Positions 41,522 to 51,077 are shown, counted from the first letter of the stretch. The stretch: 64,000 bases of DNA from Fibrivirga algicola (GCF_011742925.1 NZ_WAEL01000005.1:124001-188000); one strand, 5' to 3'. Numbers and translations: made by a program. Notes: generated by a model from the letters alone, not told the origin.

Positions 41522-42577
41522 ATGATAATGGATAGTATACAAGACACTGTGCGGCCCGTTCGGGCGGGGGAGGAATTGAACGTACCTGCGCTGGAAACGT
41601 ACCTGGGGCTGGGTTCAATTACGGGCGTCAGTCAGTTTCCGGGAGGGTACTCCAACCTAACGTACCTGATCACGATTAGCGGACGCGACTATGTGCTGCG
41701 TCGGCCGCCGGTGGGGGCAAAGGCCATTAAAGGCGGGCACGACATGGGGCGCGAGTTCCGGGTGCTGTTGCTGCTGCGCGAGGCGGGGTATGGTCAGATT
41801 CCGGCCCCGGTGGCGTATGGTGACGAGGAAAGCGTGCTGGGTTGCCCGTTCTACGTCATGGAGCGGGTACCGGGCGTCATTCTGCGGGCGCAGTCGGCTC
41901 CTAAACTCGGATTGTCGGCTGAAACGATGCGGCGTCTGTCAACAGCGCTGGTCGATACGCTGGCGGAACTGCACGCGTTGCCCACGGAACCAAACTTGAT
42001 TCAGCTGGGTAAACCCGACGGGTACGTACAGCGGCAGGTCGAAGGGTGGCACAAACGTTACCTCGCCGCGCAGACTGATAACGTACCGGCCATGACCGAG
42101 TTGGCCCGCTACCTGACCGATAACCTGCCCCCGCAAAAACCCGACGTGACGCTGCTGCACAACGATTTTAAGTACGACAACGTGGTGCTGAGCGATGACC
42201 TTAGCCACATCAGGGCCGTGCTCGACTGGGAGATGTGTACTGTCGGCGATCCGCTGATGGATGTGGGTACGTCGCTATCCTACTGGGCTGAAGCAGGCGA
42301 CGATCCGTTTCGCAAATCGTTCAATCTGACGTGGTTGCCCGGTAACCTGACCCGCCGCGGCTTCGCCGATCGGTATGCCGAACGGTCGGGCCGCGACCTG
42401 TCGAACATCCTGTATTACTACGTGTTCGGTCTGTTTAAAAATGCTGTAATCATTCAGCAGATTTATAGCCGTTACAAACAAGGACTCACCAAAGACGAAC
42501 GCTTCGCCGGCTTGCTGGCTGGTGTACAGGCTCTGTCGACCGTTGGCGTGAAAGCCGTAGAAACGGGGCAACTATAG
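41522..42577 (+). CDS. APH-like phosphotransferase family kinase
   Basis: This kinase-fold protein has 351 residues and an ATG at 41522 (another at 41528). The nucleotide loop region is FPGGYSNLTYLITI. The catalytic motif is LLHNDFKYDNVVL (Asp in HNDxxxxN), and the metal-binding Asp is in AVLDWEMCTVGDPLMDVG. This is the set found in the aminoglycoside-phosphotransferase family but without resistance context. In ACAD11, the fused kinase domain phosphorylates 4-hydroxyacyl-CoA before the dehydrogenase step; LvaA of the Pseudomonas levulinate pathway is comparable. The neighbouring dehydrogenase suggests the same chemistry here, which is inference. Four AACGTACC octamers lie inside the gene, three of them in its first 150 bp. 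Confidence 0.9.
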   Translation: MIMDSIQDTVRPVRAGEELNVPALETYLGLGSITGVSQFPGGYSNLTYLITISGRDYVLRRPPVGAKAIKGGHDMGREFRVLLLLREAGYGQIPAPVAYGDEESVLGCPFYVMERVPGVILRAQSAPKLGLSAETMRRLSTALVDTLAELHALPTEPNLIQLGKPDGYVQRQVEGWHKRYLAAQTDNVPAMTELARYLTDNLPPQKPDVTLLHNDFKYDNVVLSDDLSHIRAVLDWEMCTVGDPLMDVGTSLSYWAEAGDDPFRKSFNLTWLPGNLTRRGFADRYAERSGRDLSNILYYYVFGLFKNAVIIQQIYSRYKQGLTKDERFAGLLAGVQALSTVGVKAVETGQL

Positions 42578-42625
42578 GCTGGCAATAGATTGAACAGGTT
42601 TCTAAAAGCGATACAGTTTGCAGCG

Positions 42626-43204
42626 CTAAGCCAAGCCTAAATGTCTCTCGATGAGCAAGATAAATAGGTGAATCACCTTGATGTGCACTTCCTGAATGCG
42701 GTCGGCAAAGCCGAAATGTGGCACGCGGATTTCCACATCGGCTGTGTTGGCGAGCTTGCCGCCGTCTTTTCCGGTCAGCAACACAACCTGCATACCCTTC
42801 TGGCGAGCGGCTTCTACCGCCCGGATGATGTTGGCCGAATTGCCGCTGGTACTAATGCCCATCAGCACGTCGCCTTCATTACCCAGCCCTTCGACAAAGC
42901 GCGAAAACACAAAATCGTAGCCGTAGTCATTGCTGACGCACGACATGTGGCTCGGGTCTGAGACCGCAATAGCCGCCAGCGATCGGCGATCACCGCGGTA
43001 GCGGCCCGATAGCTCTTCGGCAAAGTGCATGGCATCGCAGTGGGAGCCGCCGTTGCCGCACGAGATGATTTTGCCGCCGCCCTTCAGAGCCTTGGCCATC
43101 AGGCTGGCCGCATCGGCAATAGCCTGCACATTGGCCGGATCGGCCATAAACGTATCTAATACCGAGCGCGCCTCGGTTAATTCGCTGATGATGAGTTCGT
43201 TCAT
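42626..43204 (-). CDS. gmhA: D-sedoheptulose-7-phosphate isomerase (SIS domain)
   Basis: GmhA converts sedoheptulose 7-phosphate to D-glycero-manno-heptose 7-phosphate, the first step towards ADP- or GDP-heptose for LPS or S-layer sugars. The SIS fold is complete over 192 residues: the phosphate loop [43 protein letters not shown], and the C-terminal [11 protein letters not shown]. The ATG at 43204 is preceded by a GTTTG-rich palindrome. It lies downstream of a Wzi-family gene on the same strand, which fits a surface-polysaccharide context. Other heptose genes are not in the window. Related phosphosugar isomerases cannot be fully excluded. Confidence 0.9.
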   Translation of the reverse strand: MNELIISELTEARSVLDTFMADPANVQAIADAASLMAKALKGGGKIISCGNGGSHCDAMHFAEELSGRYRGDRRSLAAIAVSDPSHMSCVSNDYGYDFVFSRFVEGLGNEGDVLMGISTSGNSANIIRAVEAARQKGMQVVLLTGKDGGKLANTADVEIRVPHFGFADRIQEVHIKVIHLFILLIERHLGLA

Positions 43205-43205
43205 T

Positions 43206-43310
43206 TGTGGTGGTTTGATGTTTGTGAGTTGCTGTTTGTCGCTGCGCTACTGCCTCACAATTCGACTGATAAGCAGGGCAACGACAACCATCAAACCACA
43301 AACGTCAAAC
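43206..43310. repeat. GTTTG-rich imperfect palindrome, copy 3
   Basis: It lies between the Wzi and gmhA genes and fills their 111-bp spacer. The left arm contains GGTTTGATGTTTGTGAGTTG and the right arm CATCAAACCACAAACGTC. It shares the GTTTG/CAAAC composition and layout with copies 1 and 2, though the sequence has diverged. Confidence 0.6.
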
Positions 43311-43315
43311 TAATT

Positions 43316-45082
43316 TTAAAACATCCAGCTTCGGTAGGGGGCGTTCCAGCGGATAGCGAAGTTGGCAACAGTGGTATTGTAAATATCGGGAATATACTGA
43401 CTGTCCTGCATGCGGTTCAGGTAGCGGGCTTCCAGAAAGAAGTTGTGCTTTAGCATATAAGTCAGGCGCAGATCGGCATACGTAACAACCGTTTTGCGGC
43501 CCTGACCGATAAAGTTGTTGTAATCGCGGAGGCGATCTTCGTAGTTTTTCTGTGGATTACCGCCGTAGTTACGGCCCGGCGGGTCAGTCCCTTTCATCAT
43601 CACGCTGAAGGTGCCGTTTACCGTAAACCGGTTGCGCTGGTAGCGAACCATACCGATGCCTTCGGCAAAGTTGGCCCCGAGCGGGTGGGCCAGTGGCTGG
43701 TTGTAGTGCGTGTAATTAGTTTGTCCTGATCGGTGGGCATACGTGTAAGGCCGGGCCACATTGAATTCACCCTGCAAATCAAGGTTGGGCACACCCAGCA
43801 CATCGATGTATTTCAGCCCGATCTGGGCGGCTAGCTTATTGGTCCATGACCCGTTGGCAGCGCGCAATTCCTTGATCAGAAACTCGTCGAGCATCAGCTG
43901 GCCATAGACCAGGAAATGGTTGGCGGCGTTCACTTTCAAGTCCAGACCCACAAATGCGTTGTCGCCGCTGCCCCGCGCCGATTCAACGTATCGGTAGAAG
44001 ATAACCGGATTCAGGTAATTGATGTCAAACTTATCGCGGCTGTAGATTTCAGATTCAAATAGCCCCAGGTTTACCCGCTTGCTCAGGTTAATGCTAAGGT
44101 GGTGCATGGCGGTAAACTTCTGCGGAAAAAAGTTAGTGCCGTCGAGTACGACCTGCCCATTTTGCAGCTCCGTAAACAGGTTAGTATACAGGAACCGTTT
44201 TCCGAACCGGGTCTGAATTTTCAGGAACAGACTCGGCGCAGCATTGTCTGACAGGAGTAGGGAGCGAATGCCATTGCCAAAGAAATTACGGTCATGGCCA
44301 AACTGCATATTGATGATTTTCAGGGCATTGAAGGTAATATATCCCCGCGCTTCGATGTAGTCGGCCGATGTGTTGAACAGCTTCGTAACACCCTGCCCCG
44401 GTGCAAAACCGCCCCCCGAATTCAGGCTGTAGAGTTGGCCGTAGTCTTGAATGTATTTCGGATAATAGACCTGATTATCGGTCACGTAGGTGTAAAAACC
44501 GAGTCGTCTGCCAATGCTTCCCCGTACTTCGATGCCCCGCGTGTTGGTGGTCAGCGCGGTAGATAATGCCTGATCGCGGCCATAGCCTACGCTCAGTACC
44601 GGGCTGATGTGCAGGTCAAATTCGTCATTTTTTATACTGTAGAAATCGCCTTTTTTGCGGTAAAAGTATTGAAGCAGCATCCGGTTGCTATTGCCGGGTT
44701 CTTCGTAGCGTAGAATAACGGGTTGCGTGGCCGATGAGTCGGTAGAGCGGCCAAAGGCAACCGATACGGGTGGAAACATAGCCCGAACCGGCTGTGGCGT
44801 AGCCCATTCCCAACTGTCGTCGCGTAGGTAATTGATGTTGAACCGATCGGTGGCCGACAGACTAACGCCGTCGGGGTCGTTCTCGAGAGTATCGATGAGT
44901 TGCATCACCGCCTGCCGGTTATACGGTTTAACGGTACTGTGAAATTTGTCGGCCCACCGCCCCTGCCGAATCTCGTACCGGTCGATGAGGTGGTACTGAT
45001 CCTGGTTTAGTGGAATGTATGGACTTTGGGCCCGACTTATCGACGAAATCAGCAGGCAACTCAGAAGTAATAGACAGCGCAT
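43316..45082 (-). CDS. Capsule assembly Wzi family outer-membrane protein
   Basis: Wzi-family proteins are outer-membrane beta barrels that help attach capsule or other surface polysaccharide. From the ATG at 45082 the product has 588 residues with a signal peptide (CLLLLSCLLISSISRAQ). Family features include IPLNQDQYHLIDRYEIRQG near the N-terminus, a barrel with many aromatic strand ends, and the block INMQFGHDRNFFGNGIRSL. A longer frame from 45154 adds 24 residues before the signal and is rejected. It precedes gmhA on the same strand with a palindrome between, which points to a shared surface-sugar role. Confidence 0.88.
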   Translation of the reverse strand: MRCLLLLSCLLISSISRAQSPYIPLNQDQYHLIDRYEIRQGRWADKFHSTVKPYNRQAVMQLIDTLENDPDGVSLSATDRFNINYLRDDSWEWATPQPVRAMFPPVSVAFGRSTDSSATQPVILRYEEPGNSNRMLLQYFYRKKGDFYSIKNDEFDLHISPVLSVGYGRDQALSTALTTNTRGIEVRGSIGRRLGFYTYVTDNQVYYPKYIQDYGQLYSLNSGGGFAPGQGVTKLFNTSADYIEARGYITFNALKIINMQFGHDRNFFGNGIRSLLLSDNAAPSLFLKIQTRFGKRFLYTNLFTELQNGQVVLDGTNFFPQKFTAMHHLSINLSKRVNLGLFESEIYSRDKFDINYLNPVIFYRYVESARGSGDNAFVGLDLKVNAANHFLVYGQLMLDEFLIKELRAANGSWTNKLAAQIGLKYIDVLGVPNLDLQGEFNVARPYTYAHRSGQTNYTHYNQPLAHPLGANFAEGIGMVRYQRNRFTVNGTFSVMMKGTDPPGRNYGGNPQKNYEDRLRDYNNFIGQGRKTVVTYADLRLTYMLKHNFFLEARYLNRMQDSQYIPDIYNTTVANFAIRWNAPYRSWMF

Positions 45083-45210
45083 AGAGAACTCGGCAAAGGA
45101 AAAGCAGTGGCGGGTGATAGCCTTGTAGCGAAAAATAGCCGTTGAGGCTGGCATTACGTGTTCCGGCCAGCTAAATTACACGGAATCTTAGCGACAACCA
45201 GTACTCCCGT

Positions 45211-45867
45211 ATGTTTGTATTTGCCCAGCACCCATCAATTGCCAATCAATACCTGGCTGAACTTCGTGACGCACAGGCCCAAACAGACCGCCTGCGTTTT
45301 CGGCGTAATCTGGAGCGTATCGGTGAATTGATGGCCTACGAAATTTCGCGGACAATGGCCTATCAGAATGGTAAAGTACAAACGCCGCTGGCCGTAGCGC
45401 CAACCCAAACGCTGCTGCAACAACCCGTGCTGGCTACTATTCTGCGGGCGGGATTACCCCTCCACCAGGGGTTTCTCAATGTCTTCGATAAAGCCGATAA
45501 TGCCTTTGCCGGTGCCTACAGGCGGGGTTCCCGGCCCGACGATGAAGCCAACAACGAGTTCGATATCGAGATGGAGTACGTCAGTGGCCCCGATTTAAGC
45601 GGCCGTACCCTGATCCTGATCGATCCGATGCTGGCCACAGGTCGGTCGCTGGAGAAAGTATACCATACCATGCTGCGGTTTGGTGTACCGGCACAAACGC
45701 ATATTGCGGCCGCCATTGCCAGCCCCGAGGGGGTCAGGTACGTAAAGGATCGGCTACCCCAATGCCGGCTTTGGCTCGGCGCCATCGATAGTCACCTCAA
45801 CGATCACTACTACATTGTGCCTGGCCTGGGCGATGCCGGCGATCTCTCCTTTGGCGAGAAAATCTAA
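45211..45867 (+). CDS. upp: Uracil phosphoribosyltransferase
   Basis: Upp makes UMP from uracil and PRPP in pyrimidine salvage. The 218-residue protein has RIGELMAYEISRTMAYQ, TILRAGLPLHQGFLNVF, the PRPP loop LILIDPMLATGRSL and the uracil-binding C-terminus IVPGLGDAGDLSFGEK. The length is normal and the start is the ATG at 45211. It diverges from the Wzi gene and its stop codon overlaps that of the T9SS cargo gene by four bases (CTAA serves both strands). The AACGTACC octamer begins at the stop codon. Confidence 0.95.
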   Translation: MFVFAQHPSIANQYLAELRDAQAQTDRLRFRRNLERIGELMAYEISRTMAYQNGKVQTPLAVAPTQTLLQQPVLATILRAGLPLHQGFLNVFDKADNAFAGAYRRGSRPDDEANNEFDIEMEYVSGPDLSGRTLILIDPMLATGRSLEKVYHTMLRFGVPAQTHIAAAIASPEGVRYVKDRLPQCRLWLGAIDSHLNDHYYIVPGLGDAGDLSFGEKI

Positions 45868-47903
45868 CGTACCCAGATTTTGTGTACCTGCGCCGGTTGT
45901 CCTTCGGTCCGTAACGTGAGCAGGTAAACACCCGCTGACAATTTGCTTATGTCCAACTCGGTAACCTCGCCGGTCTGCTCCTGTTGTCGCACTGTCCGGC
46001 CCAGCAGATCAGTCAGGTAGAGCTGGCCCGCCGCGCCGTAGGTTGGCCAACGTACCCAGATTCGGCCAGAGGCAGGGTTAGGATACACTGTAGCCGGACT
46101 AACCAGCGGTTCTGTGGCAGTAATCACATAGTTCAGCGCTTCGGATGGGAGCGAAGGGCACCCGCCTGACATGGTCACTACATAATAAGCGCCTGAATCA
46201 GTTGGCCTAAACCGTGGATTGGTTGCCCCGGCTACTGGTTGCCGGTTGTTAGCATACCACTGATACGAAACATTAGTTGTGGCGGTTGTGCTGGCTACGA
46301 GCTCATCGCCCGCCTGGGCCACTGCTGGTATCGGGGGCGCCACACCTACCGTAACCGACAGGGGATCGCCTATGTAATTGGGCAGGGGGGCCACAGCTCG
46401 TAACCGATAACCTGTTCCGGCGGCGAGGCTGCCGGGTAAAGGCACTGTCAGGGTAAAGCTGCTGACATTGAACAGGTTGCCAGGTACGCCGATAGGTACG
46501 TTGCCGACAACCTGTGGTGTGCTAAAGTTGCCCTGCTCATCAGAAAGTTGCAGCACAGGACTCTCCTCAAAATGGCCAGTGTATGTACCACTCAATGGCA
46601 CACTGCTACCCGCGCAAAGTACCGCCGGACCAGCCGTTGGTCGAAGCACAAAGGGCTGAAGTTGAGCCAGGTAGTAAGCCGGTTCGGCCGCGGTACCCGT
46701 TACCGACAACGTACCCAGGTTGAGGGTGCCGGTGGTTTTACCCAATAGCAGTAGGGCTCCGTTGTTGGCCCTTGCCGCACTGATCAGGCGATCGGTACCG
46801 GTGGGCGCATTCTGGCTAATCGACCAGCGAATGCTTCCATTTGGTGCATAGCCCGCCAGGCTAATATAGTCGGATGGGCCGTACTGGTTGGTCGACTGAT
46901 CATAGGGACCGTTGTAACCACCATAGGCTACAAACGCTCCACCCTGATCGGTGAGCAGACCAATGGCTACGGCGGAATCAGAACGGGAAACGCCCGTCTT
47001 GACCCATAATTTTTTGCCGCTGGCATCATAGCGAATCAATGCCTGTCCCGATTCGATCGGTAGACCAATCGATCTATCTTGTAATGTGTAACTGCTAAGC
47101 GCGATCAAATTATCAGCTTTGTCGAGGGCTAGGTCAACCGGGGCGGTATCGTAACTCCGGCTACTGGTTGGCGCACCCAACGCTTCGTCGATAAAGGCAC
47201 GCCACTGAATGGTATCTGCATCGGTAGCCACCAGCAACCCGAAGGTGCTTGTGCGCGATCGCTCCGTAATGCCCAACCGTGACCCACCCCGCGAATCGGC
47301 TACAGCTACCACAGCACTGGGCGAAGGTATGATGGGTACACCATACGTAGTGGCTTGAATAAAGCGTCCATCCGAATCGAAATTGCACAGGAAGGGAACG
47401 TTGGTGCTCGTTTGGCGACCAAACACAGATACAGAACCTGTAACGTCAGTCCCCAGACTCACAGCCTGACTCATCAGACCCTGTGGCGTAAGTACATAAG
47501 TAATCCAGCGCCGGGTATGCGTACTATCGAATTGAGCGACGAAGGTACTGCTCTGCGAAGCGTCGCCGAGGCTGTAGGTGGAATCGCCAATCGTAAACTG
47601 ACTTTTGAAATCGCCTGCTACTAAAAGATTACCCGTAGGTGATGTGGCAATGCGTCTGATCGTTGGCCAGTCGGTGAAGGTCTGTTTCCAACGTTCACGG
47701 CCTTTGCTGTCGAGCAGAACAATCGTGTTGCCTTTTGTGAGTACATAAGCACCACGTGGTCCGTCGGCAACCACGGCGAGTGGTTCAGCGGCCAGGGTCG
47801 TTACCCACGTAAAATTAGAAGTCACGTTCGTAGCTGTCTGCGCCTGGCAGAAGCCGATTGCGCAAAGCTGAACGAGCAGGAAAAGAAGTAAACGGTGTGC
47901 CAT
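45864..47903 (-). CDS. Type IX secretion (T9SS) sorting-domain protein
   Basis: This large secreted protein has 679 residues from the ATG at 47903, with a signal peptide (LLLFLLVQLCAIGFCQAQ). The N-terminal 400 residues contain repeated beta segments of the WD or propeller type (LAVVADGPRGAYVLTKGN, RRIATSPTGNLLVAGDF). An Ig-like region with SYQWYANNRQPVAGA follows. The last 75 residues are a type A T9SS sorting domain: VYPNPASGRIWVRW, LYLTDLLGRTV, ELDISKLSAGVYLLTL and the end KIWVR. T9SS moves such cargo through the outer membrane and anchors or releases it. The 3' end overlaps upp by four bases. The cargo role is unknown. Confidence 0.92.
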   Translation of the reverse strand: MAHRLLLFLLVQLCAIGFCQAQTATNVTSNFTWVTTLAAEPLAVVADGPRGAYVLTKGNTIVLLDSKGRERWKQTFTDWPTIRRIATSPTGNLLVAGDFKSQFTIGDSTYSLGDASQSSTFVAQFDSTHTRRWITYVLTPQGLMSQAVSLGTDVTGSVSVFGRQTSTNVPFLCNFDSDGRFIQATTYGVPIIPSPSAVVAVADSRGGSRLGITERSRTSTFGLLVATDADTIQWRAFIDEALGAPTSSRSYDTAPVDLALDKADNLIALSSYTLQDRSIGLPIESGQALIRYDASGKKLWVKTGVSRSDSAVAIGLLTDQGGAFVAYGGYNGPYDQSTNQYGPSDYISLAGYAPNGSIRWSISQNAPTGTDRLISAARANNGALLLLGKTTGTLNLGTLSVTGTAAEPAYYLAQLQPFVLRPTAGPAVLCAGSSVPLSGTYTGHFEESPVLQLSDEQGNFSTPQVVGNVPIGVPGNLFNVSSFTLTVPLPGSLAAGTGYRLRAVAPLPNYIGDPLSVTVGVAPPIPAVAQAGDELVASTTATTNVSYQWYANNRQPVAGATNPRFRPTDSGAYYVVTMSGGCPSLPSEALNYVITATEPLVSPATVYPNPASGRIWVRWPTYGAAGQLYLTDLLGRTVRQQEQTGEVTELDISKLSAGVYLLTLRTEGQPAQVHKIWVR

Positions 47904-47990
47904 CAACGAATGGCCCACAAATTCAGCGCCAGAAACGGAGATAAAGGCGCTACATAAAAATATACTTGTTCTATGGAGTATAAATTAAAG

Positions 47991-48036
47991 AAGGGTCTTG
48001 CTGAAGAATAGCAATGCTATTCATAGCAAGACCCTT
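47991..48036 (-). terminator. Terminator of the TonB-dependent receptor gene
   Basis: A two-part stem (AAGGGTCTTGCT with AGCAAGACCCTT outside, GAATAGC with GCTATTC inside) closes a 3-nt loop, 24 bp beyond the receptor stop codon. Confidence 0.75.
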
Positions 48037-48059
48037 GTAGTGAGTAGGTTAAAGCTGAA

Positions 48060-51000
48060 TTAGCGCATTAATTCATCGAATGTAATGCCTAGATACACCA
48101 TCGAACCAATAGTTGGACTACCGTATGCCTGGTAGTAAGGCGTACCCAAAATATTTGTTGCACCCACCTTGACGATCGACTTCATACTGGTTAGCTTGTA
48201 ACTTACCTGTGCGTCGAGGTTATTGATTGCTGGCACCATTGTGTTTGAGAAGAGCGAAACACTGGCTTCTGACGGTTGCACAATACTTGACTGCCATAGA
48301 AATGCATCCTGATACTTGTAGCTAGCACTGAAGCCAATCTTCGACGCATTGGTTGGCCGCTTGGCAAACGTCAGGTTGTAACGGTATTTCGGCGTATTAA
48401 AACCTGAATACTGCACTTCTTCCGACGCGTTGAATTCCTCAAGGTTATTATTCGCCACGTTACCGCTGATCGAATAGCCATTGTTGAGGGCGTAGTTCAG
48501 ACCAATAGCCCAGCCTGTCGCCGTAATGTCCTGACTGCTATTAGCCGGAAGCGAGAAAGCCTGACGGGTACCACCACTAAACACACCGCTTTTTAAATCG
48601 AGCTGGCCGGGTGCTAATGAGGCAGTTGGCTGTAGCAACACAACGCTGCCAATGAAGTCAGTGTAAACGCTATAGTAGTAGTAGGCGTCGACAAATAATT
48701 TCTTACCGAAGATACCCCGATAACCAATCTCGTAGTTAGCTACGCGCTCTGGCTTGAAGGGCTTCTGTTTATAGGGTACCAATTTGCTATAATTGCTAAG
48801 CACAGCAGCTCCCTGTATGGCGGCTGGTGCATTAGCCGTCACTACTTTAGCAATTTCCCCCGGCAATGCGGATGCTACACCGGCTGCAATGGCGGCAGCC
48901 GCGTTTGCAGCCGGTAGTTGCCCAGCTGCTACTGCCGCCTGCACCTGAGCCGTGACCGCCGCTGTTACTGCCGCCTGTACTTGCGGTGTTACCTGGGCTG
49001 TCAGGCTAGCGACAACCAGTTGCCGAAAAGCAGGATCTACCGCCAGTTTAGAAATATCGGCACCCACTGCCTGTACGTTACCCAGCGTGTATGAATTGGC
49101 CAGGTTGTAGCGGGTATAGAATTCCGGTAATCCACCAATCAAACGGGCATTGGGCGTCTGGAGGTCAATATACTGATTTTGCGTGGTTGGTATCCGGAAA
49201 CCAGTTTGGTACGATAAGCGAACGTTATGCTCTCCAAACGTAGTGACGGCCGATACGCGGGGTGTAAACTGGCCATCGAAGTTCTGATTCTTATCATACC
49301 GTAACGAACCGCTCAATTTCAGGTGGTTATCGAGCAACTCTTTGCTTACCTGAGCAAACGCACCGTATTCGTTGATGTTGATGCGTCCATTCCGTCCTTC
49401 GGCCTGATCGGCAAACAAAGTACCTTCTGACCCCAGCTGATACTGTCGGATGTTGGCACCCACAAGGAAATCAGCAAACTTGATGATGTTTTTGAAATTG
49501 TAAACGCCTTCAACATGATACAGATTTGATTTGTCAAGGAAGGCACCCCCCCGTTGTGAGATCGGCCGATTGCGGATTGTCTCGAACAATGTCTGATAGG
49601 CTGCAGTACCCGGAATCGGCCGGCCTTGGTCGGCTACCCCTCGTGCTGTTACCAGTGCCTGCTCTACACTCTGATTTGCGCCGCGCGCCTGTGCAAAGGC
49701 ACCAGCAAACTGATTGAACCAGGTAGTGCTTGGCTTCCAGGCCTCATTCATATAGATACTAGCCAATCCGGCCGCATATGAATCGCCCGACCGTTCCTGC
49801 GTGGTGTATGCCCGCAATGAGTAGTTGTTACCGCGCAGTTCGAGTTTTGCCTGTGTAATGTTGAAATCGCGCAGCGAATACCGGCTGGCACCTGTATATA
49901 CAGTGGTACCTTGACCATAGTTTACCTGGCCAATCAGTTCGGCTTTCTCGGTCAGTCGGTAATGAACAGCTCCGTTAAACTTCAAGCTTTTGGTGTTGTA
50001 ATCGACCAGATCCACTTCCTTGTAACCTGTACGGCTAACGTTCCCTAACCCAACTGCCGCCAGATTCGCTTGGGCTTCGTCGCCATATACGTTTACGCCG
50101 TCGTAGTTCGGTGCCACGCCCAACCCGCGTGCGGGGTCGTTGAGGCCTACTTGCGGTCCAGTGATGTTCAGGTTATTGAAGTTGCTGGCCTGCCAGTCGT
50201 TTGCTTTGATGTACGATAGATTGAGCTTAAAGGCGATCTTGTTATTGAATGCCTTGGCATACCGGATTGAGGCATCATAAAAGCCCGTTGTGGGGGTCGT
50301 GCGGCTACTTTCGCTCATGAGTCCCGTTTTTACATTGGCGCTTAGACCCTGATACAGAAATGGACTTTTGCTGCTCATCAGAATCAGGCCGTTAATGGCG
50401 TTGGGGCCGTACAGGGCCGAAGCAGCACCGGGCAGAATCTCGACGCTTTCAACGTCAAGTTCAGGCATACCCACAATGTTGTCGACGGGGAAGTTCAGAC
50501 CGGGCGCGGCATTATCCATTCCGTCGATCATCTGAACTGTGCGGGGGTTTCCTGTTGCGCCAAAGCCACGCAGGTTGATTGATTTGAACAACAGGCCCTG
50601 TGTGGCCATATCAACTCCTTTCAAGTTGGCCAGCCCATCGTAGAAGTTGGCTGCCGGCGTTTCACGAATGGCGCGAATGTCCATCTTTTCAACCGACACT
50701 GGCGACTTCATTACACTTTCTTCAACGCGTGAAGCCGACACGACGATTTCCTGCCCTTGCATTGCCTGCTCGTTGAGTCGGATTTTGAGTGGAGCAGTGT
50801 TGTTGCCAAGTATAGAAACTTCCTGTGTGGCGAAACCAACCGACGAAACCACCAGTACGAAAGGGGGCGGTGTGCTCGTCGTGAGCGAAAAGTCTCCTCT
50901 GGTATCGGTGATTGTGCCGGCAATTTTACCCTTTATAGTCAGGCTGGCGCCGGGAATAGGCAGGCCGATATTGTCGATTACTTGACCCGTTACTCTGGTT

Positions 51001-51077
51001 TGTGCCCAGGCCGTCGCTGATGAAAGCAACGTCAGAAAGCAACAGACAAAAGCGAATAGATGTATGCGTTTCATCAT
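48060..51077 (-). CDS. TonB-dependent receptor with Ala-rich insertion
   Basis: This is an outer-membrane, TonB-energised importer of 1005 residues. Signal peptide: LFAFVCCFLTLLSSATAWAQ. Residues 28-105 form a CarboxypepD_reg-like domain (VTGQVIDNIGLPIPGASLTI). The plug at about 115-240 has VVSASRVEESVMKSPVSVEK and DVESVEILPGAASALYGPNA. The 22-strand barrel follows. Residues of about 688-760, inside the barrel, are an extraordinary Ala/Gln/Val tract (VTPQVQAAVTAAVTAQVQAA and onward), likely a helical extracellular loop. The gene starts ATG-ATG at 51077 and has its own promoter. No SusD or DUF4249 partner is adjacent, so the substrate is unknown. I found no GGTACGTT octamer in the gene. Confidence 0.93.
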   Translation of the reverse strand: MMKRIHLFAFVCCFLTLLSSATAWAQTRVTGQVIDNIGLPIPGASLTIKGKIAGTITDTRGDFSLTTSTPPPFVLVVSSVGFATQEVSILGNNTAPLKIRLNEQAMQGQEIVVSASRVEESVMKSPVSVEKMDIRAIRETPAANFYDGLANLKGVDMATQGLLFKSINLRGFGATGNPRTVQMIDGMDNAAPGLNFPVDNIVGMPELDVESVEILPGAASALYGPNAINGLILMSSKSPFLYQGLSANVKTGLMSESSRTTPTTGFYDASIRYAKAFNNKIAFKLNLSYIKANDWQASNFNNLNITGPQVGLNDPARGLGVAPNYDGVNVYGDEAQANLAAVGLGNVSRTGYKEVDLVDYNTKSLKFNGAVHYRLTEKAELIGQVNYGQGTTVYTGASRYSLRDFNITQAKLELRGNNYSLRAYTTQERSGDSYAAGLASIYMNEAWKPSTTWFNQFAGAFAQARGANQSVEQALVTARGVADQGRPIPGTAAYQTLFETIRNRPISQRGGAFLDKSNLYHVEGVYNFKNIIKFADFLVGANIRQYQLGSEGTLFADQAEGRNGRININEYGAFAQVSKELLDNHLKLSGSLRYDKNQNFDGQFTPRVSAVTTFGEHNVRLSYQTGFRIPTTQNQYIDLQTPNARLIGGLPEFYTRYNLANSYTLGNVQAVGADISKLAVDPAFRQLVVASLTAQVTPQVQAAVTAAVTAQVQAAVAAGQLPAANAAAAIAAGVASALPGEIAKVVTANAPAAIQGAAVLSNYSKLVPYKQKPFKPERVANYEIGYRGIFGKKLFVDAYYYYSVYTDFIGSVVLLQPTASLAPGQLDLKSGVFSGGTRQAFSLPANSSQDITATGWAIGLNYALNNGYSISGNVANNNLEEFNASEEVQYSGFNTPKYRYNLTFAKRPTNASKIGFSASYKYQDAFLWQSSIVQPSEASVSLFSNTMVPAINNLDAQVSYKLTSMKSIVKVGATNILGTPYYQAYGSPTIGSMVYLGITFDELMR

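Noticed and set aside
41522-42577. Antibiotic (aminoglycoside) resistance kinase
   Set aside because: The fold is APH-like, but the dehydrogenase neighbour points to lipid or hydroxy-acid metabolism.
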